Shown here: piece by piece, positions 8,698 through 17,034 of the stretch | Layout: each line of letters opens with the position of its first letter | Numbering within the stretch: the first letter of the stretch is position 1 | NCBI GenBank assembly: GCA_018971775.1 | Contig: JAGXAB010000060.1 | Span: forward strand, 1-40,386 | Source of the DNA: Cyanobacteria bacterium REEB67 | Lineage (GTDB): Bacteria > Cyanobacteriota > Vampirovibrionia > Obscuribacterales > Obscuribacteraceae | Reading direction: 5' to 3' | DNA: 40,386 nucleotides | The notes under the pieces: generated by a model | Told to the model about the DNA's origin: nothing | What the model saw: only the letters and a program-made list of their open reading frames with translations | The model's database searches: none | Position numbers and translations under genes: made by a program

Positions 8698-9741
8698 TCA
8701 TGTTTTATTGGAAAATGCGATGTTCAGGGGCTTGGCGGCGACGTCACCGGCAGTGACGCGGATGCCTTTGAAACTGCCCTCAACGGTGCCGACTCTGGCG
8801 GCGACAAATTCATGCGCCTCGAAAGTGGCAAGGATACCGGCGACATCGGCTTCGGCACAGACAAGAGTGAGACCCATGCCCATGTTGAAAGTGTTATACA
8901 TCTCACCGATATCCTGCACATGCCTGAGCAATTCGTCGAAGATGCCTGGCACTGGCAACGGTTTGTCGATCTGATAGCCAAAGGTTTTGCCGATGCGACC
9001 GATATTGGTCCAGCCACCACCAGTGATATGGGCCATGCCTTTGATGGCGCCGGGGTGTTTGCTGAATATCTCACTAACGGGTCGGCAGTAGATGCGAGTC
9101 GGTACGAGCAACTGGGCATAGAAGCGGCTGGTGCGGTCGATTAACTTGCGGGCCAGAGACAAGCCATTGGAATGGATGCCGCTCGAGGCGACAGCGATGA
9201 TGGCATCGCCGACCGCGACCTTCGAGCAATCGATGAGAGTGGAGCGGCTGACCGTGCCCATGGCAAATCCGGCCAGATCGAAGTGATCTCCTTGATAAAG
9301 GTCAGGCATCTCGGCCGTTTCTCCACCGGCAAGAACCATACCGGCTTGATCGCAGCCTTCGACGATGCCTTTGATGATTTGATCCGCTTTTAAATCTTCA
9401 ACTTTGCCGGTGGCGAAATAATCGAGGAACATGCCCGGTGTTGCTCCGACGCAGATCAGATCGTTGGCGCACATGGCGACCAGGTCGATGCCGATCGTGT
9501 CGAATTTTTCCATGGCCATGGCGACGAGCAATTTTGTGCCGACACCATCAGTGGTGCAAGCCACGGCGCTGTCGGCGCCGGTCGGATAAATCGCCGCGTA
9601 ACCGCTCGGCACTTTCCAGAGACTTTCATGCTCGGGTCTGGCAGCCAGAGCCTTGAGGCGGTGCACAAAGCGATCGGCCTTCTCGACATCGACGCCGGCC
9701 TCGGCATAAGTTTTTGGTTGGGTTGGCATTTTGTCCGTCAT
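8698..9741 (-). CDS. purM: phosphoribosylformylglycinamidine cyclo-ligase (AIR synthetase)
   Basis: ATP-dependent ring closure of FGAM to AIR. TYAEAGVDV (11-19) is the N-terminal signature. TTDGVGTKL (63-71), GGETAEMPD (139-147), SSGIHSNGLSLA and HITGGGW are the conserved ATP and substrate motifs of the PurM/PurL superfamily. The 347-residue length is standard. The ATG follows the purQ stop by three bases, so the two are translationally linked, placing the product of PurL/PurQ next to its consumer. A second Met at residue 5 is a possible alternative start. Confidence 0.97.
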   Translation of the reverse strand: MTDKMPTQPKTYAEAGVDVEKADRFVHRLKALAARPEHESLWKVPSGYAAIYPTGADSAVACTTDGVGTKLLVAMAMEKFDTIGIDLVAMCANDLICVGATPGMFLDYFATGKVEDLKADQIIKGIVEGCDQAGMVLAGGETAEMPDLYQGDHFDLAGFAMGTVSRSTLIDCSKVAVGDAIIAVASSGIHSNGLSLARKLIDRTSRFYAQLLVPTRIYCRPVSEIFSKHPGAIKGMAHITGGGWTNIGRIGKTFGYQIDKPLPVPGIFDELLRHVQDIGEMYNTFNMGMGLTLVCAEADVAGILATFEAHEFVAARVGTVEGSFKGIRVTAGDVAAKPLNIAFSNKT

Positions 9742-9744
9742 TTC

Positions 9745-10539
9745 TTAGACCATCTCATAAGCGTTGCGTAAAATGGTAAATCCCTGCGGTCTGTCCGCCG
9801 GGGGTAGGTCGAGGGGATTTACGGTCGAAGCCAGTTCCGGTCGGTCCAGCTTGAGGGTGGTCCAGCTCGGATGCTGGGTCCAGCGCACGAAAGCTTCGGG
9901 ATGTGGCATCAGACCGAGGACATTGCCCTCGGCATTGGTCAGAGCAGCGATGCGGTCAAAGCTGCCGTTGACGTCTTCGCGATAACGCAGCGGTGCGCAG
10001 GCCTTTACTTCATTTTGCAATTCGGCGCTCTCTACGACCAGGCGACCTTCGCCATGGCGAATTGGCAATTCTATTGCCTTCAAGCCGGTGAAGAAACCAC
10101 CGCCGCGCTCGATGCCGCTATCATCGACATCGAGATCGACCCAGCGATCTTTGAAGTGACCGTGACTATTTTTAGTGAGGGTAACAAAGCGCCGGGCCTT
10201 CGGATTGCTGCGCGGCAGTATGCCGAGCTGGGTCAATACCTGGAAGCCGTTGCAGATGCCGATCACGAGATTGCCGTCGCCGATGAAGCGATAGAGCCCT
10301 TCCATGACCCGTTCGCGCAGCTTGAGCGCCAGTACTTTACCGCTGGCGATTTCATCACCAAATGAAAAGCCGCCGGGCAAGGCCAGAAGTTTGGCTTCTT
10401 TCAGCTCTACTTGATTTTCAATAAAGGACGACACATGTAATGCCCGCGCCTCGAAACCGGCCAGCTCCAGGCCCCAGGCGGTTTCATTATCGCAGTTGAT
10501 ACCGTCTCCTTTGAGCACCAGTGCTAGCGGCTTGATCAT
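9745..10539 (-). CDS. purQ: FGAM synthase, glutaminase subunit
   Basis: Class I glutamine amidotransferase that hydrolyses glutamine and feeds ammonia to PurL. The catalytic nucleophile is Cys96 in GICNGFQ, with His213 and Glu215 in LMPHPE completing the triad. PGGFSFGD (55-62) forms the oxyanion region, and PIRHGEGR (159-166) is the PurQ-specific motif. The reading frame is open back to a TTG at 10599 that overlaps the purL stop, but the ATG at 10539 fits the family N-terminus (MIKPLALVLKGDG) and has an AAGAGAG ribosome site, so I chose it. At 264 residues it is longer than the roughly 225-residue Bacillus type and resembles the glutaminase domain of long PurL proteins. Confidence 0.95.
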   Translation of the reverse strand: MIKPLALVLKGDGINCDNETAWGLELAGFEARALHVSSFIENQVELKEAKLLALPGGFSFGDEIASGKVLALKLRERVMEGLYRFIGDGNLVIGICNGFQVLTQLGILPRSNPKARRFVTLTKNSHGHFKDRWVDLDVDDSGIERGGGFFTGLKAIELPIRHGEGRLVVESAELQNEVKACAPLRYREDVNGSFDRIAALTNAEGNVLGLMPHPEAFVRWTQHPSWTTLKLDRPELASTVNPLDLPPADRPQGFTILRNAYEMV

Positions 10540-10591
10540 CGTTTTACTCTCTTCTTGCTGGGTTGATGGAGGGTCTGAAACAGTTCGAGGT

Positions 10592-13500
10592 TTAGTCAAA
10601 AGGCAGGGCGAAAGTCCAGGCCGAGCGTAGCTCGCCCGTGGTCAAGCTAAAGTTATCTCCCTTCGGCCCGGTTTCGCCTTCGACCTCGACACTCATCTCT
10701 GGGCGGTCGGTAACGACGCCAATTTCATACAGTCGCGCTCCCTCAATCGGCATGATCGCTCCTTCCAGAGCGGCCGCTGCGGAGGGCGGTATGCTCAGAA
10801 TGATGCGCGCCGGACCTTCGCCAAATAAGGCCGAGCCCTGGCCATTGCTGGCCGCAACCAGGCCGCCGTCCAATCTGATATCGGCACCGCCGGCGGAGCT
10901 CAAAACAGATTCGCTCAAGGCGACAAGGAGGCCGCCTTCGGACAGGTCATGAGCCGAGTGCACCAGGCCATCAGAGATCAGGCGGTGAAGGGCCCGGTAC
11001 ATGCGAGCGGCGGCTTTCAAATCGAGGGAAGGCATGTAACTTTCATCTTCGCTTTTGAAACACAGACCATCTGCCACTTCCTGCGCCATCGAGGCAGCCA
11101 GGGATGGCGTACCGGCGGTGACCAGATAAATGAGATCGCCCGGACGCTTAAACTCCATCGATATCGCCTGGCCGGCGTCAGCGATTTTACCCATAGCCGA
11201 AATAAGCAACGTGGGCGGCACCGACAAACGCACGACGCCGTCGTCGAAGTCATTTTTCATACTGTCTTTGCCCGATATAAGTGGTGCGCCGTAGGTGCGG
11301 CACAGCTCGGCCAGACCCATGCAGGCACGGACGAGTATGGCGAGTTTGGCTTCCGCTTCGGGATTGCGCGGGCCGGGGACAGGGTCGGTCCAGCAGAAAT
11401 TGTCGAGAAGAGTGAGGCTCTCTGGATCGGCACCGACGCAGACGGCGTTGCGCACAGCTTCATCGGCGGCGCAAATAGCCATCAACCAGCCGTCAAATTG
11501 ACTGAGTTGCGGACTGAGACCATTGGAGATGACCAGCCCCTGGCGCTCACCGGGCACGGGCATGATCACGGCCGCGTCGCAGGGCGCGATCTGATGAGGT
11601 CCCATCAACGGTTTGATGACGCTGCCACCCTGCACTTCATGGTCATAACGACGGATGATCTTTTCTCGACTGCAGATATTTGGATGAGCGAGCAGCTTGA
11701 GCAGAGTCTCTTTATTGTTCACTTGATCGTCGGCAAGCAGGCCGCCGGCGCCTTCGCGGGTGACGACCCTGGCGGCGACGTACTTGGATTTGAGTTGCAG
11801 CTTGGGCACGCCCTTGTGCAAAAACTCCAGATCGAGCAAAGCAATCGTGCGTCCACCGCGGGTGACGCGGAAATATCCATCGGCGTTAAATTCACCGATG
11901 TCGGTCACTTCGACATTGTATTTTTTAGCCAGGGCGGCCATAGCGGCAAAGTCCCGGGTGGACAGGCTCATGCGCTCCTGCGATTCGGAGACGACAATTT
12001 CCCAGTCGCGCAGGCCGGGATATTTGAGAGGAATATGCTCCAGCTCGATCGTGGCACCACCGGTGATCGTGGCCATTTCACCAATAGAGGAGGAAAGACC
12101 GCCGGCGCCGTTATCGGTAAGACCGGTAATCAAGCCGAGATCGCGGGCTTCCAGGACAAAATCGAGCAGGCGCTTCTGGGTGAAGGGGTCGCCAATCTGC
12201 ACGGCTTGAGCGGGGCTATTTTCGCTCAGAGACTCCGAGCTGAAAGTGGCGCCGTGAACGCCGTCTTTGCCGATGCGACCACCGGCCATGACAATGCGAT
12301 CACCGACTCTAGTGTGCTTGAGATATCCAACTTCACCGGCAACTTCGAGAGGCAAGATGCCTCCAGTGCCGCAAAAAACGAGGGGCTTGGCGCGGTAGCC
12401 GTCGTGGAAGTAAATGGCGCCGTTCACCGTCGGAATGCCGCTCTTGTTGCCGCCGTCTTCGACACCGAGACGCACACCATCAAGAATAGTCTTGGCCGGC
12501 AGAAGTTTCGGCCGGTCCGCCAGTCTGGCCGACGGATAAGCAAAACAGAAGACATCGGTATTAAAAATCGGTCTGGCACCAAGGCCGGTGCCGAGGATGT
12601 CGCGGTTGACGCCGAGGATGCCTGTCAGGGCACCGCCATAGGGCTCGAGGGCCGACGGGGAATTGTGCGTTTCGACTTTGAAACAGACTGCTTCTCTGTC
12701 ACTCCATTTCACCACGCCGGAATTATCCTCGAAGACCGAGAGCAAATCGTCACGCTTCTTCATCAGTTCATGGGTGGGTGCTTGAATATAGGTTTTATAG
12801 AGACTGTCGATAGAGGTGGTGCTGACAGGCTCAGCCCTCTCGCCGTCATACTCTTCGTGCTCGATAGCAGCGCCGAATATTTTGTGTTTGCAATGCTCGG
12901 ACCATGTTTGCGCGATGATCTCGAGCTCGACATCGGTGAGCTCGTCGGCCAGACCGGCATCATGTCTGGCTTTGTGCAGGCCATGACCGCGGTTGCCCTC
13001 GCCAAAGTGAAATTGCACGGCCTTCATTTCAGCAAGAGACAGGGCGAGCACACGGTCGCTGCTCAGTTTAACGAGAGCGTCATCGTCGACATCGAGGTCG
13101 ACGTATTCGATATCGCTGAGAGCCGCCGCGCCCCGCTCAGGGAAAGTCAAAAATTGATGAGCATCAGCCCGAGCCGAGATATTGGAGAGATCATGGGCGA
13201 CGAATTTTTCGGTCAGAGGATGATAATGCTTGTAACGAGCCCAGTCGATCAGTGCGTCTTCGCTCAAGCTGCCGCCACCGAGCGCCAACGCACTGAGACT
13301 TTCACTATCGCTGCGATAGGCATAGCCCCGTCCGGAACAGACCCGAAAGGCCTCGAGCGAACCGGCACTGACGCCCGAGCCGCCAAAGCCCTTCAAACGC
13401 AGGGCTTCTTCGATGGTATGGGAGAGGTTGTCTGTCACACCGGGCAGATATTGCTTCTCGCAATACCAGGCAAAACCCTCGGTGGCGAGCGAGGCCGCCT

Positions 13501-13750
13501 GACGATCGGCACGCTGCCGCTCATCATAGATAGTCACTGTTTCAAGTACGGGATCAACCAGCACGTCGGCGAGGATATCGAGGTCTACCTGACTGAGCTC
13601 GTTTCTGTGACCGGGCACCTTCACCCAGTAAAGGGCAAAGCTGTCGGCGGCGGCGCGGGGGCGCACTTCCACGACAATCTTCAAAGCCGGCGAGGCTACG
13701 GCAGTGCCTTTCTGGATATCGAGCGCCTGCTGCGGAGATGAGCCGGTCAT
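10592..13750 (-). CDS. purL: FGAM synthase, long synthetase subunit lacking the glutaminase domain
   Basis: Makes FGAM from FGAR, ATP and ammonia. At 1052 residues it is intermediate between small PurL (about 740, needing PurS and PurQ) and the fused enterobacterial enzyme (about 1300). Residues about 22-100 (KIVVEVRPR onward) look like the PurS-like N-terminal domain. The linker domain follows, with a TWSEHCKHKIF motif near residue 286 that is characteristic of PurL. The first AIR-synthase-like half has FKVETHNSPSALEPYGGA, and the second half has PLISGKDSMKND and SAHDLSEGGLLVAL. The protein ends without a Cys-His-Glu glutaminase domain, which is supplied by the next gene. No separate purS is seen here, as expected if its function is fused. 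A GAGG ribosome site precedes the ATG, one base after purN. Confidence 0.96.
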   Translation of the reverse strand: MTGSSPQQALDIQKGTAVASPALKIVVEVRPRAAADSFALYWVKVPGHRNELSQVDLDILADVLVDPVLETVTIYDERQRADRQAASLATEGFAWYCEKQYLPGVTDNLSHTIEEALRLKGFGGSGVSAGSLEAFRVCSGRGYAYRSDSESLSALALGGGSLSEDALIDWARYKHYHPLTEKFVAHDLSNISARADAHQFLTFPERGAAALSDIEYVDLDVDDDALVKLSSDRVLALSLAEMKAVQFHFGEGNRGHGLHKARHDAGLADELTDVELEIIAQTWSEHCKHKIFGAAIEHEEYDGERAEPVSTTSIDSLYKTYIQAPTHELMKKRDDLLSVFEDNSGVVKWSDREAVCFKVETHNSPSALEPYGGALTGILGVNRDILGTGLGARPIFNTDVFCFAYPSARLADRPKLLPAKTILDGVRLGVEDGGNKSGIPTVNGAIYFHDGYRAKPLVFCGTGGILPLEVAGEVGYLKHTRVGDRIVMAGGRIGKDGVHGATFSSESLSENSPAQAVQIGDPFTQKRLLDFVLEARDLGLITGLTDNGAGGLSSSIGEMATITGGATIELEHIPLKYPGLRDWEIVVSESQERMSLSTRDFAAMAALAKKYNVEVTDIGEFNADGYFRVTRGGRTIALLDLEFLHKGVPKLQLKSKYVAARVVTREGAGGLLADDQVNNKETLLKLLAHPNICSREKIIRRYDHEVQGGSVIKPLMGPHQIAPCDAAVIMPVPGERQGLVISNGLSPQLSQFDGWLMAICAADEAVRNAVCVGADPESLTLLDNFCWTDPVPGPRNPEAEAKLAILVRACMGLAELCRTYGAPLISGKDSMKNDFDDGVVRLSVPPTLLISAMGKIADAGQAISMEFKRPGDLIYLVTAGTPSLAASMAQEVADGLCFKSEDESYMPSLDLKAAARMYRALHRLISDGLVHSAHDLSEGGLLVALSESVLSSAGGADIRLDGGLVAASNGQGSALFGEGPARIILSIPPSAAAALEGAIMPIEGARLYEIGVVTDRPEMSVEVEGETGPKGDNFSLTTGELRSAWTFALPFD

Positions 13751-13751
13751 T

Positions 13752-14378
13752 TTAGGTCCTCACGGTTTTTAAGGAATTGAGCAAGAGCGAATGAATGCCA
13801 TGATTGGCAATGGCAGCGAGCACTTCCGGATAGAGCGCATGCTCTACTTCCAGCCCACGCTGCTTAAAAGTCTCGATTGTGTCGTCGGCCAGCCGCGGAA
13901 AAGCTCTTTGAGCGAGAATCGGCCCATGGTCGACTTCTTCATCGACCAGATGGACGGTGATACCGGAGACTTTTACACCATAGGCAAAGGCGTCTTCGTA
14001 ACCATTTGCCCCTTTAAAAGAGGGCAGCAGAGCCGGGTGGATGTTGATCACGCGGAAAAATCCATCCGCATCTTTGAAGGCATTGAGGAAATGACTGGTC
14101 AAAACGCGCATATAACCGGCCAGGACGACGAAGTCGACGCCGAGGCCCTGGAGATGCTCGACGATTTTAGCTTCATGCTCCTGGCGGCTCAGACCCTTAT
14201 GACTGAGGGCAAAAACTTCCAGGCCGTGCTCACGGGCGACGGTCAAACCATAAGCGTCCGGATTGTTGGAAACGACACAAACAATGGAGGCACCGAGCGC
14301 GCCATCTTCTATGGCCTTGATGATGGCACTGAGATTGGAACCTTTACCGGATACGAAAACGGCTATTTTGAGGCGCAT
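13752..14378 (-). CDS. purN: GAR formyltransferase, folate-dependent
   Basis: Transfers a formyl group from 10-formyl-THF to GAR. FVSGKGSNL (8-16) binds the phosphate of GAR, VLAGYMRVL (85-93) is the core strand, and catalytic Asn112, His114 and Asp150 lie in INIHPALLPSFKG and DEEVDHGPI, matching Asn106, His108 and Asp144 of the E. coli enzyme. The length of 208 residues is normal. It overlaps the end of purD by 16 bases and ends one base before purL. Confidence 0.97.
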   Translation of the reverse strand: MRLKIAVFVSGKGSNLSAIIKAIEDGALGASIVCVVSNNPDAYGLTVAREHGLEVFALSHKGLSRQEHEAKIVEHLQGLGVDFVVLAGYMRVLTSHFLNAFKDADGFFRVINIHPALLPSFKGANGYEDAFAYGVKVSGITVHLVDEEVDHGPILAQRAFPRLADDTIETFKQRGLEVEHALYPEVLAAIANHGIHSLLLNSLKTVRT

Positions 14379-15748
14379 TGCTCGAGAGCCCTCCAGCCGA
14401 TATCACAACGGAAATCTTTGCAATCGAAATGAATACCGTCAATGGCTCTGTGGGCCAATTCCCGGGCCGCTTCCATGGTCGGCGCCAGGCCGACGGCGCT
14501 GAAGACCCTGCCACCGGCAGTGGTGAGTTTACCATCACTGGCAAGTTTCGTGCCGGCGTGAAAAATCAGCGCACCGGCGGCAACTATGTCCGCCGCATCG
14601 AACTGCCCGACCGGCTCGTCCAGTTCAATAATTTCACCGTTGGATGATTTGGCCGGATACTCTTTTGCCACCACTGAGACACAGACGCTCTTGAGCGGAG
14701 ACCAGTCGAGCTTTATGCCAGCAAGCGTACCATCGGTGCAGGCAGCCAGCACCGGCAGCAGATCGGAGCGCAGACGCGGCAGTATCGTCTGGGTCTCCGG
14801 ATCGCCTAATCGAGCGTTGAACTCTAAAATATAAGGAACACCGCCTGCGACCATGATACCGATGAAGAGCACACCCTTAAAAGAAAGCCGGCCATCAGCG
14901 AGAGCTTTACCAATCGGCTCCAGCACTTCCATGCGAATACGCTCACGCACCGCATTATCGCGCACCGCATTAGTAGAATCAGCTGCATCTTCGTAGAGAG
15001 GGACAGGCGAATAGGCACCCATACCACCGGTATTTGGCCCCTGATCGGCGGCAAAGCGACGCTTATGATCCTGGGCGCAGCCGAGCTCGAGCAAAGTCTT
15101 GCCGTCGCTGACGCAGAGCAGGGACAACTCTTCGCCGACCAGCTTCTCTTCGATGACGACCATGTCGCCGGCATCGCCGAAGCTACCGCCAAAAATCGAA
15201 GTCAACGCCTCTTCGCATTCGGCGACGCTATCGCAAACAAAAACGCCCTTACCGAGCGCCAGACCATCAGCCTTTATGACTCTGGCCCAGGCATAATTGG
15301 GGTCGCGTACAAAAGCTAAGGCGTCTTCCAGGGAACGAGAACTGTAAAACCTGGCCGTCGGCAAACCGAGCTCGGCCATCTGTTCTTTAGCGTAAGTTTT
15401 ACTCCACTCGAGCTTGGCTTGCGTCCTGGTCGGCCCAAAAACAGTCAAACCACGCTCTTGCAAAAAGTCGACGATGCCGTCGGCAAGCGGATTGTCCGGG
15501 CCGACGATCACAAGATCTATTTTATGCTCGAGGGCGGCGGCGGCGATGCCTTCAAAATTACCGACGGCAAGCGGCAGATTTTTCACCTGCGGCATCAAAG
15601 CGGTGCCACCATTACCCGGCGCACAGTAAATACTTTTGACAGCGGGACTCTGAGCCAGCTTCCAGGCCAGAGCATGTTCACGACCGCCGCCGCCGACAAT
15701 CAGTATATTTCCGGGCAATACCTTATCCAATCGCTCTCCACTGGCCAT
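14363..15748 (-). CDS. purD: phosphoribosylamine-glycine ligase (GAR synthetase)
   Basis: ATP-grasp ligase joining glycine to phosphoribosylamine. ILIVGGGGREHALAWKL (15-31) is the N-terminal signature. GPTRTQAKLEWSKTYAK, VIKADGLALGKGV, DQGPNTGGMGAYSP and LEFNARLGDPETQ are the ATP-grasp and family motifs in the expected order. The 461-residue length is a little above the usual 425 because of an N-terminal extension of about ten residues and a Ser/Asp loop in the middle. Its ATG shares one base with the purC stop (TAATG), and it overlaps purN at the other end. Confidence 0.97.
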   Translation of the reverse strand: MASGERLDKVLPGNILIVGGGGREHALAWKLAQSPAVKSIYCAPGNGGTALMPQVKNLPLAVGNFEGIAAAALEHKIDLVIVGPDNPLADGIVDFLQERGLTVFGPTRTQAKLEWSKTYAKEQMAELGLPTARFYSSRSLEDALAFVRDPNYAWARVIKADGLALGKGVFVCDSVAECEEALTSIFGGSFGDAGDMVVIEEKLVGEELSLLCVSDGKTLLELGCAQDHKRRFAADQGPNTGGMGAYSPVPLYEDAADSTNAVRDNAVRERIRMEVLEPIGKALADGRLSFKGVLFIGIMVAGGVPYILEFNARLGDPETQTILPRLRSDLLPVLAACTDGTLAGIKLDWSPLKSVCVSVVAKEYPAKSSNGEIIELDEPVGQFDAADIVAAGALIFHAGTKLASDGKLTTAGGRVFSAVGLAPTMEAARELAHRAIDGIHFDCKDFRCDIGWRALEQCASK

Positions 15749-17025
15749 TATTTTTTGTCCGCTCCGCCCGCATGAGTGGCCAGGGCCGCCCGCAGTTCAT
15801 TGAGGAAATTGTCGATACTCGGGCAATCACCAAAGACATCGATGCCGCTGACATGATTGACAAGCACACAGTACATCTTGTCGATCGCCGCTTTAAACGA
15901 AGCAGAGAGCGGCTCGGGACCGAGACCAAATTTCTCCTGACAGTAATTTTTCCAGTCAGTGATGCCATGCTGAGCGCAGTGTTCTTGAGATTGTTTGACC
16001 GCTTTTTCCCACTTGGACCCGCGGTAGTAAATGCGAATGATTTCTTTGGAGAGATGCTGACCTTTATAGAGCAAGCGCAGCTCATCGGGTCCGATACTAT
16101 CGGCGAGCAAAACGGCATGGAGAGCGCTGTTAGCGCGACCATCGAGGACCATTTCCACTTTGCCGTCCCAGAGCTCGATGCCCTTCTCGCCAAAAATCAC
16201 AAAGAGAGCCAGGGCGATATCAAGGGCGAGCTCGACCATCTGCTCGAAATGCTCTGGCGTTAGACTGGCTATGGCACTGGCTTCCTGATAACTGAGCAAG
16301 CGATCCTTGCTCTCCAGCTTGGTAAAAAATTCGATAACCGGATGAGGAAACCACTGACCTTCTTTGGGCATATCGGTCAGACCGAGCTCGGTCAGATAAG
16401 CGGGATTTTTCTCCAGGCGCGATTTGAGCGAGCTGCCCTGCGGCATGCCGAAGCGGAAGACGATCTCTAGGGGAATGAGGGCGAGGCCGGATGAAGAGTC
16501 TTTGACAATCGAAGAGATCGGATAGAAGTAAATTTCCTTACCGAGGATTGAATGCAAAGTAGGATGACCGACCTTCGCTTCTTTGACGTCGAGATAGAGC
16601 GGTTCATCGCCGCTCAATTCTTCCGGTGTCAGCTTATGCAAAGTAAGAGGATTGAGCGATCCATCGGTCAATCGCACATAATGCGAGGGCAGACCGCTTA
16701 CGATAAGACCATTTTCTCCACTGAAGGCGGCATGCTTGAAGCGCTCTGCCAGCCACTCTTGATCGAATTGCTTGAGTGCGGGGGATTGTTGCAGCTTCTG
16801 CCAGAACTCCGGGCGACCGAGAAGCTCGAAGAAAAACGAACCGAGCAAGGTAAGACTGGCACCCTTGCGGGCGATCGTATCGGGCATCTTGCCCCAGTCA
16901 AAAACCGAATAATCATCAGTAAATTCAAACCAAAGCCTGTCATCACCCTCGGGGGATTGCCACACGTTTTTTACAGAGCCCTGATAAATCAGATTTGCCG
17001 GTTTTTTGCGCGCAGCCACAGTCAT
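15748..17025 (-). CDS. purC: SAICAR synthetase, long divergent form
   Basis: Ligates aspartate to CAIR. The N-terminus (LIYQGSVKNVW, 13-23) fits the Lys-rich strand seen in PurC, and FTDDYSVFDWGKMPD with the following ARKGASLT block corresponds to the substrate and ATP-binding region. PLEIVFRFGMPQGSSL is the conserved PLE-v-R---GS motif, and the LADSIGPDELRL stretch equals the usual DE-SPD-cR block. At 425 residues it is much longer than the 240-residue bacterial or 300-residue yeast enzymes; the additional sequence lies around 80-150 and in the C-terminal third. The operon position supports the call even though the protein is divergent. A perfect AGGAG site sits six bases before the ATG. Confidence 0.92.
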   Translation of the reverse strand: MTVAARKKPANLIYQGSVKNVWQSPEGDDRLWFEFTDDYSVFDWGKMPDTIARKGASLTLLGSFFFELLGRPEFWQKLQQSPALKQFDQEWLAERFKHAAFSGENGLIVSGLPSHYVRLTDGSLNPLTLHKLTPEELSGDEPLYLDVKEAKVGHPTLHSILGKEIYFYPISSIVKDSSSGLALIPLEIVFRFGMPQGSSLKSRLEKNPAYLTELGLTDMPKEGQWFPHPVIEFFTKLESKDRLLSYQEASAIASLTPEHFEQMVELALDIALALFVIFGEKGIELWDGKVEMVLDGRANSALHAVLLADSIGPDELRLLYKGQHLSKEIIRIYYRGSKWEKAVKQSQEHCAQHGITDWKNYCQEKFGLGPEPLSASFKAAIDKMYCVLVNHVSGIDVFGDCPSIDNFLNELRAALATHAGGADKK

Positions 17026-17034
17026 TGCTTTCTC

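Noticed and set aside
10949..13741. 930-codon open frame on the plus strand opposite purL
   Set aside because: The minus strand encodes a full PurL with all motifs. The antisense frame lacks any recognisable domain and a ribosome site, and it arises from codon bias.
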